Shown: one piece after another, positions 25,931 through 34,783 of the stretch
Layout: every line of letters begins with the position of its first letter
How positions within the stretch are numbered: position 1 is the first letter of the stretch
NCBI GenBank assembly: GCA_030682795.1
Contig: JAUXNJ010000010.1
Coordinates: forward strand, 112,660-176,659
Direction of reading: 5' to 3'
DNA: 64,000 nt
DNA from: Sphingobacteriaceae bacterium
GTDB lineage: Bacteria; Bacteroidota; Bacteroidia; UBA7662
Made by a program: the position numbers and the translations under genes
The notes under the pieces: model-generated
Seen by the model: only the letters and a program-made list of their open reading frames with translations
What the model was told of the DNA's origin: nothing
Database searches by the model: none

Positions 25931-27309
25931 TAGTGAACGGCAAAAAACGGATAGGTGAGCAAATATACCACTGCACCAGCCGCATAGCCAAGGAGGGCCA
26001 AACCGGTGATTTTTTTAACGTACCAAATGAAGCTGATGCGCTCCATGCCCATCACCGCCACGCCCGCTGCCGAGCCAATGATGAGGGCACTGCCGCCGGT
26101 ACCAGCGCAATAGGCCATAAATTCCCACATCCAGTGATCGGTAGGATAGGTCACCATATCGTACATGCCCATGCTCGCAGCAACTAGTGGTACGTTGTCG
26201 ACCACCGCCGAAAGCAGGCCAATGATGAATACAATGATGCGCATATCGCCAAATACCGCGGTGAGCCAGCCGGCCAATTCGCGTAAAATGTTCAAACTTT
26301 CGAGCGAGGCAATGGCCAATAAAATCCCTAAAAAGAACAATACGCTGGACGTATCAATTTTGCTGAGGGCGTGAATGGCCGAGTAAGGCTTCTTTTCTTC
26401 TTCGGTTTTGTCGATGTGGATGAGCTCGGAGGTAACCCACACCAAGCCCAAACCAAATAACATACCCAAATAAGGTGGCAAATGGGTGATGGTTTTGAAG
26501 ATGGGTACGAACAATAATACCGAAATGCCGAGTATAAACATCAAGCGGCTACCTTTTACTACTTCCATTTGGTTGGCCACTTTGTAGTCGTAAGGCGCAC
26601 GAATGATGCGGCCTTTCATTTGACGGGCAACGATGACCAAAGGAATGGCCAAACATACCATCGAAGGCAGGATCAAGGTCTTTACAATGTTGAGCGCCGT
26701 TACCTGTCCTCCAATCCACAACATGGTGGTGGTTACGTCACCAATGGGCGACCAAGCACCGCCAGCGTTGGCGGCTATGATGACCATGCCCGCGTAAATT
26801 TTGCGCTGCAAAGGATTGTGCACCAGCTTGCGCAACAAACTCACCATCACAATGGAGGCGGTGAGGTTGTCGAGTACGGCCGACATAAAAAAGGCCAAAA
26901 TGCTGATGATGATGAGTAATTTTTGGCTGTCTTTGGTGCGGATGCGGTTGGTAATGACCTTAAAACCCTGGTGCGAGTCAATGATTTCAACGATGGTCAT
27001 GGCGCCCAGCAAGAAGAACAAAATTTCGGCAATGGTGCCCAAATGGTGGTTGAGCTCGTATTTGGTGAAAGCCTGGAACAGCTCGCCGGTGCTCATGCCT
27101 TCGATGGCGTGACTCAAGCTGTACTTCTCTAAAAAGTGCAGCCAGATGTCGGTGTCGAAGAAGTTGGCCGGGGTGGGGAACATCACCAGGATGGTCCAGC
27201 ACAATACGGCTGTAATGAGGGCCGAGGCGGTTTTATTGATGTGGAGGGGATGCTCCAGTGCAATGGCCAAGTAGCCGAGCACAAACACAATGACAATTGC
27301 TAGTACCAT
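25930..27309 (-). CDS. nhaD: NhaD-type Na+/H+ antiporter
   Basis: 459 residues with about a dozen hydrophobic segments throughout, beginning VLAIVIVFVLGYLAIALEHP, and the ArsB/NhaD permease pattern (FFLGAMTIVEIIDSHQGF, VLDNLTASIVMVSLLRKL, NAGGAWSPIGDVTTTMLW, VDNVPLVAASMGMYD). NhaD exchanges cytoplasmic Na+ or Li+ for protons at the inner membrane. Paired aspartate/asparagine segments (DNLTAS, DNVPLV) are typical of the ion path. A -7-like TATTTTCG lies 19 bases before the ATG. It is followed directly by rfbC. Confidence 0.9.
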   Translation of the reverse strand: MVLAIVIVFVLGYLAIALEHPLHINKTASALITAVLCWTILVMFPTPANFFDTDIWLHFLEKYSLSHAIEGMSTGELFQAFTKYELNHHLGTIAEILFFLLGAMTIVEIIDSHQGFKVITNRIRTKDSQKLLIIISILAFFMSAVLDNLTASIVMVSLLRKLVHNPLQRKIYAGMVIIAANAGGAWSPIGDVTTTMLWIGGQVTALNIVKTLILPSMVCLAIPLVIVARQMKGRIIRAPYDYKVANQMEVVKGSRLMFILGISVLLFVPIFKTITHLPPYLGMLFGLGLVWVTSELIHIDKTEEEKKPYSAIHALSKIDTSSVLFFLGILLAIASLESLNILRELAGWLTAVFGDMRIIVFIIGLLSAVVDNVPLVAASMGMYDMVTYPTDHWMWEFMAYCAGTGGSALIIGSAAGVAVMGMERISFIWYVKKITGLALLGYAAGAVVYLLTYPFFAVH

Positions 27310-27419
27310 TTTGCTATTAAAAACGCTGCGAAAATAGCAAAACTTGACATCTTAAGGCAGTTATTTTCAGCTTTCTGTCATTTTTGTTACAGCTTTTTAA
27401 ATTGACAGCTTCTGCGGTC

Positions 27420-29924
27420 CTAAGGCGTTAAGGCCAACTTGATGGCAAAGTTGTCGCGTGCACGACTGGCGCTGTAAGGACCGTAGCGGTAAAACAGTCC
27501 TACGCCCCAGCGATTGCCTAGTAAGAGGATGTTGGTAAGCGACATGCCGCTTTCGTGGTAGCCCAAGCGCATATCGGCCACGCGGGCCACAAAATTGGCC
27601 TGGTCGGTGAAATAATGGTCGCCCGGCGCATCTAAAAAACTGATGCCACTGTTGTGGTGCAAGGCAAAAATGGGCTGCTGCTTGGTGGTTTTGAAAAGCA
27701 GCGACTCAAAATTATGCCGCAAATGCAGCTGCGCAAAGCGGTTGCCGGCATAGTCGTTCATGTCGAAGGTCTGGAAGTTGAGCGGCACCATAAATCCATT
27801 GGTGCGGCCCGTGCCCCGCATAAAAAACAGCTGCTGCAGGGGCAAGCTGCTGTTGCTGAACACGGCACCGGCTGTTCCCACCGCCGTAAACACCCCCGCA
27901 TTGCGGATGATGAAGTCCTTTTCGACCCGCATCAACAGGCGGTGGTAGTCAAAATCTCCCCCCCAAGCCTCAAAGCCCTTTTGGTAATTGAGGTACACTA
28001 CCGGATACCGACTCTCTACGGTAATTTCGCGATCGGCCATGCGCAGGGTTTTTTCACGGAAGGCATAGCGCAGTTGCACCCCAGCTTCCCGATAATTAAA
28101 AGCCGGCGGAGCCGCAGCCTCGGGCAGGGTAGCGGTAGGGTAGCCGGGCGCCAGGGGCAGGTAGCGGTAGTGAAACCAGGGTGTTTGCTGGCGGTAGCTG
28201 CCCTTAAAACTGATGTCGCCACTCAAATAGCGCACATTGAGGAAGCGGAAGCGGGCACCCAGGGCTTGCTCACGGTCGAAATAGCGGGTGAAAAACTGGG
28301 TGAGCTGGTCGGGATTGGTGTTGATCAAGCCCGTGTGGTTGTTAAACAGCTGGTAACCACCGCTGGCGAGCAGGTCGTTGTGCCCAAAAAAGCTCAGACT
28401 GTACTTTTTGCGGGGGTCGAAAAAGAAGTCGGTGTTGAGGCCGTACTTGCCCTGCCGGTCGCGAAAACCGTATGCGGCATAGCCTCCCACCGAAAACCAG
28501 CGGCTTACCTTGTCGTTGGTAGCCACTCCCATGCCCAGGCGCAAGCCTTCGTAGCGGTTGCCGCTGAGGATGTCGCGCAGGCGGAGGTCGATTGGACCAA
28601 TGGGCAGGCGGCCCGTGCTTACGGCCAAGGCAAAGCGAAAGCGGCGCTCCAGTTTAAATTGGGTGCTGATGCTGTCGATAAAGCGGTAGGTTTCCCAGTC
28701 GCGCTCGCTCAAACCTGTGCGCCGCACTTCTTCCCAATAGGCATCTGGTTTTTTGGTGGCATCGGGCTGCACTTCGCTGCCATTCAAACTGATGTCGCCG
28801 CGCTTCACAGGAGGATTAATTTCGATGTTGCTGAGGTAGGCATTGGCGATGGCCACGGGTATGAGTCCATCTAATTCAGCGCCTAAAAGCAGAATGGTGG
28901 TATTGAGCTGGGTAGGGAACCAGCGCTGCCCTTCAATGAGGTCGTAGTGCTGCCGGATGCGCATTTGGAAGCCTTCAATGCTGTCGGCAGGCTCGGCCAG
29001 CACGTTTTGCAGGGCGTAACCCTGGGTGTGGATGTACAAAAGGCCCTTCATACCGCTGATGTTGCTGCTTTTGCGGGGCTCGAAGCTGATTACAAATACC
29101 GAATCGCGGCCGTCGTACAGGGTGTCTTGCAGCTGGAAAAAGTATTTGCTGGTGCTACCAGGCGAGATGGGGTTGAGGTAGCGGATGCTGAGAATGCTGA
29201 TGTAGTCGTTGTAAAAGGAAAAACTCTGAAACTGACTCGATAGCAGTAAAAAGATGGGGTTTTGTACGCCGGAGGTGCGGGTGGCAACAATTTTTTCTTG
29301 GCTGATATCGGGGGCGCGGAAGGTTTTTTCACTTACCGACTCGCTTAAGAAGAGGTCGCGGGCGCGTAAAAACCGAGCAAATTCGTAGTCGCTGGAGTCC
29401 ACGATCAGCGAGTCAGGCTGGTCTTTGCGCTTAATCACCACGGTTGAAATCGTGTCTACCAATGGCTGTTTGCTGGTGTCGATGGTCACCACAAAGCGGT
29501 TGTAAGCAGTGTAGCGAAAGCTGTTGAGTTTTTCTGGATGGTTGTCGTTGCGCCGCCGTACGGCTTCTTGGATCACGCGGTGGGCAGGATTTTCACCTGC
29601 TATGATGCTCACTTCTTGCAGACCAAAGGCTTTTTTAGTAAGGGAGATGGTGACTTTGGTGCGACCTTCGGGGGGACTGTAGGTGAGCATTTCGTAGCCC
29701 ACATAGCTGAGTTTGATGCTGCGGATGGGCTGCGGGTGGTTGATGCGAAAGCGGCCGTTGATGTCGGTGATGACCCCCGTTTTGCCCTCGTTTAAGAGCA
29801 TGTTTACGAATGGCAGCGGTTGTTTGTTGTCGGCGTCAACCACTTCTCCTTCTAGCAAATATTGCGCTTGTGCCGAAAAAGTGGTGAACAGCAGCAGCAG
29901 CCAGGGCCATATACGTTGGGTCAT
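27420..29924 (-). CDS. DUF5686 family outer-membrane protein with N-terminal carboxypeptidase-regulatory-like domain
   Basis: 834 residues. A signal peptide (LLLLFTTFSAQAQ) is followed by a CarboxypepD_reg-like beta sandwich at about 20-105 (LEGEVVDADNKQPLPFVNMLL, DINGRFRI, KLSYVGYEML). A long beta-rich region then resembles the DUF5686 family, with alternating aromatic strands to the end (WGVGLFYRYGPYS, FAIKLALTP), consistent with an outer-membrane barrel. The function of the family is not established. Its start codon is 4 bases after a near-consensus -7 box and 78 bases from the divergently transcribed helicase gene. Confidence 0.85.
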   Translation of the reverse strand: MTQRIWPWLLLLFTTFSAQAQYLLEGEVVDADNKQPLPFVNMLLNEGKTGVITDINGRFRINHPQPIRSIKLSYVGYEMLTYSPPEGRTKVTISLTKKAFGLQEVSIIAGENPAHRVIQEAVRRRNDNHPEKLNSFRYTAYNRFVVTIDTSKQPLVDTISTVVIKRKDQPDSLIVDSSDYEFARFLRARDLFLSESVSEKTFRAPDISQEKIVATRTSGVQNPIFLLLSSQFQSFSFYNDYISILSIRYLNPISPGSTSKYFFQLQDTLYDGRDSVFVISFEPRKSSNISGMKGLLYIHTQGYALQNVLAEPADSIEGFQMRIRQHYDLIEGQRWFPTQLNTTILLLGAELDGLIPVAIANAYLSNIEINPPVKRGDISLNGSEVQPDATKKPDAYWEEVRRTGLSERDWETYRFIDSISTQFKLERRFRFALAVSTGRLPIGPIDLRLRDILSGNRYEGLRLGMGVATNDKVSRWFSVGGYAAYGFRDRQGKYGLNTDFFFDPRKKYSLSFFGHNDLLASGGYQLFNNHTGLINTNPDQLTQFFTRYFDREQALGARFRFLNVRYLSGDISFKGSYRQQTPWFHYRYLPLAPGYPTATLPEAAAPPAFNYREAGVQLRYAFREKTLRMADREITVESRYPVVYLNYQKGFEAWGGDFDYHRLLMRVEKDFIIRNAGVFTAVGTAGAVFSNSSLPLQQLFFMRGTGRTNGFMVPLNFQTFDMNDYAGNRFAQLHLRHNFESLLFKTTKQQPIFALHHNSGISFLDAPGDHYFTDQANFVARVADMRLGYHESGMSLTNILLLGNRWGVGLFYRYGPYSASRARDNFAIKLALTP

Positions 29925-29928
29925 GTTA

Positions 29929-29936
29929 CGAAATTA
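29929..29936 (-). promoter_or_regulatory. Near-consensus -7 box of the DUF5686 gene (TAATTTCG)
   Basis: One mismatch from TAnnTTTG on the minus strand, ending 4 bases before the ATG at 29924. The spacing matches that of perfect boxes elsewhere in the window. Confidence 0.35.
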
Positions 29937-30002
29937 GGAAGTTCGGTGCTATTCTTGCAGAAAATATGCCAAAAAGCTGTTGAAGCCACGTATTTTGTGA
30001 AG

Positions 30003-31487
30003 ATGTCGCTTTTTAACTTTTCGCCTGCCGATCCTGTGGCGCTGCAGCAAGCCGTTGAGGCCCATTTGCGGTCGTTTACGGTCTCTTACTTTGGCCTCGA
30101 GCCCGAGGGAGAAGGCGAATCGGAGGCTTTTGCCGGCATTTTGGCGGGTTTGAGCGATGTGCCCGATGCCGAACAAGAAGCGGCCGTGGCGCAGCTGGCG
30201 GCCTATCTTCACAGCGATGAAACGGGCGAATTGCTGTTGCTGCGGGGCTCGGCGGGCACGGGAAAAACGAGTTTGATGCGTGGACTGGTGCAGTACCTGC
30301 GGCAGCTGGGGCGCACGGTGGTGCTGTTGGCGCCTACGGGCAGGGCGGCCAAGGTGCTGGCGGCGCGTACGGGGGCGCAGGCAAGCACGGTGCATAGGCA
30401 AATTTATGTGCTGGAGGAGCGGCTCGACAAAGGGGGACAGCTCAGCGGCTTTTCGTTTCTCCTCAAACACTTTGAAAGCGAAGAACCAGTGGTTTTTGTG
30501 GTGGATGAGGCCTCGATGGTGAACTCCATGCCCACCAAGGAGGGACAGTATCACATGAACGGACTGCTGCCCGACCTGCTGCAGCATGTTTTTGGGGCCA
30601 GCGGCTGGAACCGCCTCGTGCTCGTGGGCGATCCGTTTCAATTGCCCCCCGTGCACGAAATCGATTCGGCGGCGCTCAACCGGGCACGCCTGCAGTCCTT
30701 TGGTCACCCCGTGCGCGAGGTCGACCTGCAAGTGGTGAAGCGACAAGGCAGTCAGTCGGGCATCCTGCAGTTGGCCACCCAAATCCGCGATGCCATCCGT
30801 GCCAAACAGGCCCCCGACTACCTGCAGGAACTCGAAGGCGATGTGCTCGAAGTGCAAAGCAGCGAAGCGGCCCTCGAGCTGTACCTCGATTTGTACCGCC
30901 GCGATCCCGATTCGGTGGTGTTTGTAACCTACAGCAATTTTTGGGCGCACCGCCTCAATGTGCGCATCCGCAAAGCCCTTCACCCTGAGGCCGGTCGCTT
31001 GCCCTTGCCCGGCGAGCAGCTCATGGTGGTACGCAATCATTTTTTAAAGAACCGCGACTTCATTGCCAACGGCGAAACCCTGCAACTCGAGGCCCTCGAC
31101 CCCGAAATTGAGGAGTATGCGGGACTGCAATGGCTCAAAGCCGAGTTCAGCTATACCGATTTAAAGGGCCACCGGCAGTATTTGCGGCAGCGGGTGCTGT
31201 TCGATTTGCTCAACAGCAAGGAGGCCAGCCTGGGTGCCGCCGACTGGCAGGCCTTGTGGCGCGCGCGGCGGCATGCCGAAACCTTTGGTACCTACGATCC
31301 CTATTTAAATGCCCTGCACCTCAAATATGCCTATGCCATTACCGGCCACAAATCGCAAGGGGGCGAGTGGCCGCATGTGTTTGTGTTGATGGAGAAGGCC
31401 TATGGGGGCGAGCAGCAGCACCTGCGCTGGCTGTACACGGCCGTTACTAGGGCCAAAAGTCAGTTGTATTTGGTAAGGGCGGTGTAG
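30003..31487 (+). CDS. RecD-like ATP-dependent DNA helicase (AAA ATPase, UvrD-like C-terminus)
   Basis: I use the ATG at 30003 (MSLFNFSPADPVALQQAVE), giving 494 residues; the longer frame upstream overlaps the divergent gene's coding start and lacks protein-like sequence. Motifs: Walker A GSAGTGKTSLMRGL near residue 84, motif Ia APTGRAAKVLAART, Walker B VVDEASMVN, motif III VGDPFQLPPV, and near the C-terminus YAITGHKSQGGEW and YTAVTRAKSQLYLV. This is the superfamily 1 pattern of RecD2/TraA-type helicases that move 5'-3'. The protein lacks the long N-terminal part of RecD2, as is common for stand-alone Bacteroidota relatives. The biological role (repair) is inferred from the family. Confidence 0.88.
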   Translation: MSLFNFSPADPVALQQAVEAHLRSFTVSYFGLEPEGEGESEAFAGILAGLSDVPDAEQEAAVAQLAAYLHSDETGELLLLRGSAGTGKTSLMRGLVQYLRQLGRTVVLLAPTGRAAKVLAARTGAQASTVHRQIYVLEERLDKGGQLSGFSFLLKHFESEEPVVFVVDEASMVNSMPTKEGQYHMNGLLPDLLQHVFGASGWNRLVLVGDPFQLPPVHEIDSAALNRARLQSFGHPVREVDLQVVKRQGSQSGILQLATQIRDAIRAKQAPDYLQELEGDVLEVQSSEAALELYLDLYRRDPDSVVFVTYSNFWAHRLNVRIRKALHPEAGRLPLPGEQLMVVRNHFLKNRDFIANGETLQLEALDPEIEEYAGLQWLKAEFSYTDLKGHRQYLRQRVLFDLLNSKEASLGAADWQALWRARRHAETFGTYDPYLNALHLKYAYAITGHKSQGGEWPHVFVLMEKAYGGEQQHLRWLYTAVTRAKSQLYLVRAV

Positions 31488-31516
31488 GGCAATATCCGCA
31501 GTATTGACAAAGAGGT

Positions 31517-32443
31517 CTATTTACCCAACAACTCCCCCAAAGCCCCTTCGCGCAGCGACCAGGTGGAGCAGCTGATGTGCTGCGGGCGGATGGCGTCGGT
31601 GAGCAGGCGGATGAGCAGCAGGGCGTACACAATCATGTCTTTGCGGTTGGGTTTCATGCCGGGCAGGGCTTCGCGCTGGGCACGGTCGCTGGTGAGCAGC
31701 CGCTCGTACCAGTACATAAAGCGGTCAATGGGCAAGGCATTGGCGGTGGCGGGCACAAAGCCGCGGGCCGCACCTTCTAAATCCATCAATACATCAAACG
31801 AACCTGCCGAGCCACACAAACGCTCGATGCGCTCGCTGCGGATGAGGTCGATAACGGGGTGCAGCCGCTCGCGCAGCCAGGTTTCGCTTTGTGCCAGGGT
31901 TTCGGGCAGCAGCGGGTCGGTGAGGGGGTACAGCTCGCCGAGCCTGGCAATGCCGATTTCGAGACTGCTTTTCCAAAGCACTTGGCTGCGGGTGGCGTAC
32001 AAAAACTCTACGCTTCCGCCGCCAATGTCGACCACCAAACTCGGCTGGTCGCCCAAAGCCCCGCTGCCCCGCACGCCTTGCCAAATGTAGTCGGCTTCGG
32101 TGAGACCGTCGATGATGCGCAGGGGCAAGCCGAGCTGTTGGTTGGCAGCTGCAATCAAAGTCCCCGCATTGCTGGCGTTTCGCAAAGCAGAGGTGCCGAT
32201 GGCCACCCATCTGGTAGCCCCGTGCGCCTTGCCTTGCTGCTGCAGTTGTTGCAGCGCATCTAAAGCCCTTTCTTGTGCTTCCGCCGTAATGAGCTGCCTT
32301 TGGATGCCGCCGCGGCCCAAGCCTACGGGCAGGGAATGGGTGTGCAGCAGCTCAAAGCCGGTCGCGGTTTTTTTGCCCACGGCCAGGTTAAAGGTGTTGG
32401 TGCCTAAATCGATAACCGCCCCGATCAACGGTAAAACAGCCAT
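31517..32443 (-). CDS. Ppx/GppA family phosphatase
   Basis: 308 residues with the ASKHA-fold signatures of exopolyphosphatase / pppGpp phosphohydrolase: AVIDLGTNTFNLAVG (phosphate-binding loop, residues about 9-23), TSALRNASNAGTLI, and VVDIGGGSVEFLY near residue 140. It is the short, domain-I/II form without the C-terminal HD-like extension of E. coli Ppx. It would hydrolyse polyphosphate or (p)ppGpp in the cytoplasm; the sequence does not separate the two. It overlaps the ABC permease gene by 19 bases and is likely the third gene of that operon. Confidence 0.88.
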   Translation of the reverse strand: MAVLPLIGAVIDLGTNTFNLAVGKKTATGFELLHTHSLPVGLGRGGIQRQLITAEAQERALDALQQLQQQGKAHGATRWVAIGTSALRNASNAGTLIAAANQQLGLPLRIIDGLTEADYIWQGVRGSGALGDQPSLVVDIGGGSVEFLYATRSQVLWKSSLEIGIARLGELYPLTDPLLPETLAQSETWLRERLHPVIDLIRSERIERLCGSAGSFDVLMDLEGAARGFVPATANALPIDRFMYWYERLLTSDRAQREALPGMKPNRKDMIVYALLLIRLLTDAIRPQHISCSTWSLREGALGELLGK

Positions 32444-33756
32444 TTGCCGATTTCTTTCAAGCTTACTTTTTTACCGTACATGAGCACGCCAATGCGGTAA
32501 ATGCGGGCGGCAATCCAGGTGGTGAACAAAAAGCCGCCGACCATGAGCACCATCGAAAGCGCGAGCTCCCAGCCGGGTACGCCAAAGGGAATGCGCACAA
32601 TCATCACAATGGGAGCCGTGAGGGGTATCATGCTAAACCAAAAGGCCACGCCCGAAGTGGGGTTCTGAATCACCATCTGCGCCACAATGATGGCAATGAT
32701 GATGGGCACGGTTATGGGAAAGAGCAGTTGCTGGGTGTCGGTTTCATTGTCGACCGCCGAGCCCACCGCCGCAAACAAGGCCGCATACAGCAGGTAGCCG
32801 GTGAGGAAGTAGAACAAAAACATGCCCACGAAATAGGGCAGGTTTACGGTTTTGAGCTCGTCGATGAACGACAAGCCCATATTGTCTTGCGCGGCAGCTA
32901 CCTCGGCTTGCATATCAGGGTCGAGCATGCCCATGCCGCGGGTTTCGGCGTTTTTGGTCACAATTTCTTGCTGGGTGTCGGGACTCAAAGCCGCCTGCGC
33001 TACCGTAATGATGCCAAAACTGAGCAAAATCCAGAGACTGAATTGCAGCAGTCCCACCGCCGCTATCCCCAAAATTTTACCCAACATCATTTCAAAGGGC
33101 CGCACCGACGATACCATCACCTCCATGATGCGGTTCGATTTTTCCTCGACCACCCCGCGCAGCACCATGGTGCCGTAAATGAAAATAAAGATGTACATCA
33201 CAAAGGCGCCCGCAAAACCCAAGCCTGTAGAGGCATTGGTGCTGCTGTTTTCCACCCCTGTTTCGGTGAGTTTGAAGGTTTCGATTTGCACCTTGCTTTT
33301 GAGCGAGTCGATAAAACTCTTGCTCAAGCCCGATTCCTGCAATTTGATGGCTTCAATGCGGTTGCGGATGGTGGAGGTGATGTTGTCTTTGGCGCCTACA
33401 CCCAGCGGATTGGTTGAATAATAGGTGAATCCTTTTGGACTGTAAAGGTCGAATTGCTCGGGAATGACCAGCAAACCAGTGTTTTCTGCATTTTTCAGGG
33501 AGTCTTGCCAATCCGCTCCGCCTTCTTCCAGAGGCAAAAAGGTAAGACCGGTAGTGCTTTGAAATTCGTTCACAAACAAACCCGACTGGTCATCTACCCA
33601 AATGGTTTGGTTGTCGTCGTTGAACATGCCTATCAACAGCGGCACAATCACCACCAAGGAAATGAGCAGCGGTCCCAGCAGCGTTAAAATAATAAACTGT
33701 TTGTTTTTTACCCGGGTCATAAACTCCCGCTCTATGATGATACCTACCTTGCTCAT
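32425..33756 (-). CDS. ABC-2 type exporter permease (NatB-like)
   Basis: 443 residues. The N-terminus IEREFMTRVKNKQFIILTLLGPLL is characteristic of NatB/ABC-2 permeases. A large extracytoplasmic domain (about 45-180) separates the first membrane segment from a cluster of five (YIFIFIYGTMVLRGVVEEKSNRIMEVMVSS, LLQFSLWILLSFGIITV, FLFYFLTGYLLYAALFAAVGS, and later ones). It would pair with the ATP-binding subunit encoded just upstream (ATGA overlap). NatAB extrudes Na+ in Bacillus, but substrates in this phylum are not known. Confidence 0.88.
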   Translation of the reverse strand: MSKVGIIIEREFMTRVKNKQFIILTLLGPLLISLVVIVPLLIGMFNDDNQTIWVDDQSGLFVNEFQSTTGLTFLPLEEGGADWQDSLKNAENTGLLVIPEQFDLYSPKGFTYYSTNPLGVGAKDNITSTIRNRIEAIKLQESGLSKSFIDSLKSKVQIETFKLTETGVENSSTNASTGLGFAGAFVMYIFIFIYGTMVLRGVVEEKSNRIMEVMVSSVRPFEMMLGKILGIAAVGLLQFSLWILLSFGIITVAQAALSPDTQQEIVTKNAETRGMGMLDPDMQAEVAAAQDNMGLSFIDELKTVNLPYFVGMFLFYFLTGYLLYAALFAAVGSAVDNETDTQQLLFPITVPIIIAIIVAQMVIQNPTSGVAFWFSMIPLTAPIVMIVRIPFGVPGWELALSMVLMVGGFLFTTWIAARIYRIGVLMYGKKVSLKEIGKWLFYR

Positions 33757-34670
33757 GCCCCTTGGTTTTTAACGGTACGGATGAAAATTTCGTTGAAGGA
33801 AGGAATTTGTTCTTCCAAAGTATGCACTGTAACACTGCCCATTACCTGCTGCAGCAGGTCGTTGGCGTTGCCTTGGTGGATGGTCACCATGCTTTCGTTG
33901 AGTCCGTGCGAGGCCAGCCGCTTGCTCACTTCAAAATGGGGACCGAGCGCCGGCAATTCGCCTTCGTAGCGCAGCAAATAGCTGTTGGTGCTAAACTGCC
34001 GCTTGATGTCGCGGGTGTTGCCTTCGAGCACCACCTGGGCGTTGTTGATGAGGGCAATGCGCTCGCACAACTCCTCTACCGACTCCATGCGGTGGGTGCT
34101 AAAAATGATGGTGGCCCCTTCGTCGCGCAAAAACAAAATCTCTTGCTTGAGCAACTCGGCATTGATGGGGTCGAAGCCCGAAAAGGGCTCGTCGAGGATG
34201 ATGAGCTCGGGCCGGTGCAGCACGGTGCACACAAACTGCACTTTTTGTTGCATGCCTTTGGAGAGCTCCTCTACTTTTTTGTGGTACCAGCTTTGGATTT
34301 CGAACTTCTCAAACCAGTATTTCACCCTTTCGCGGGCTTCGGCTTGGGTGAGTCCCCGCAAACGCGCCAAATACAGGGCCTGCTCGCCAATTTTCATCTT
34401 TTTGTACAAGCCGCGTTCCTCGGGCAAATAGCCAATGCGCCGCACATCGGCCTGGCGCAGGGGTTGGCCGTTGAGGAGGATTTGGCCTTCATCCGGACCA
34501 ATAATTTGGTTGATGATGCGAATGAGGGTGGTTTTGCCGGCGCCATTCGGGCCCAGCAAGCCAAAAATGGCCCCTTTCGGGATATCGAAACTCACCCCAT
34601 TGAGTGCAGTATGCTTTTGGTAGCGCTTTACCACCTGCTGCACCGATAAAAAAGGTTGTTGGTTGCTCAT
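33753..34670 (-). CDS. ABC transporter ATP-binding subunit (NatA-like)
   Basis: 305 residues with the full ABC ATPase set: Walker A GPNGAGKTT near residue 39, Q-loop, signature LSKGMQQKVQFV, Walker B LIILDEPFSGFDP, and the H-loop in FSTHRM. The C-terminal ~80 residues (HFEVSKRLASHGLNE and onward) form the regulatory extension common in NatA-type subunits. It heads a minus-strand operon with the permease and a Ppx/GppA phosphatase. The histidine kinase gene starts 113 bases away in the opposite direction. Confidence 0.92.
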   Translation of the reverse strand: MSNQQPFLSVQQVVKRYQKHTALNGVSFDIPKGAIFGLLGPNGAGKTTLIRIINQIIGPDEGQILLNGQPLRQADVRRIGYLPEERGLYKKMKIGEQALYLARLRGLTQAEARERVKYWFEKFEIQSWYHKKVEELSKGMQQKVQFVCTVLHRPELIILDEPFSGFDPINAELLKQEILFLRDEGATIIFSTHRMESVEELCERIALINNAQVVLEGNTRDIKRQFSTNSYLLRYEGELPALGPHFEVSKRLASHGLNESMVTIHQGNANDLLQQVMGSVTVHTLEEQIPSFNEIFIRTVKNQGA

Positions 34671-34783
34671 GGGGGGTAAATTTAAGAGGTTAAATCAAAA
34701 TTCAATTGATAATAAGCGTTAAGAAACATTTTGTGTACTTTGCATTCGAAAGCATCGTTTGAAAGCGGTCTTATTTGTATTAC

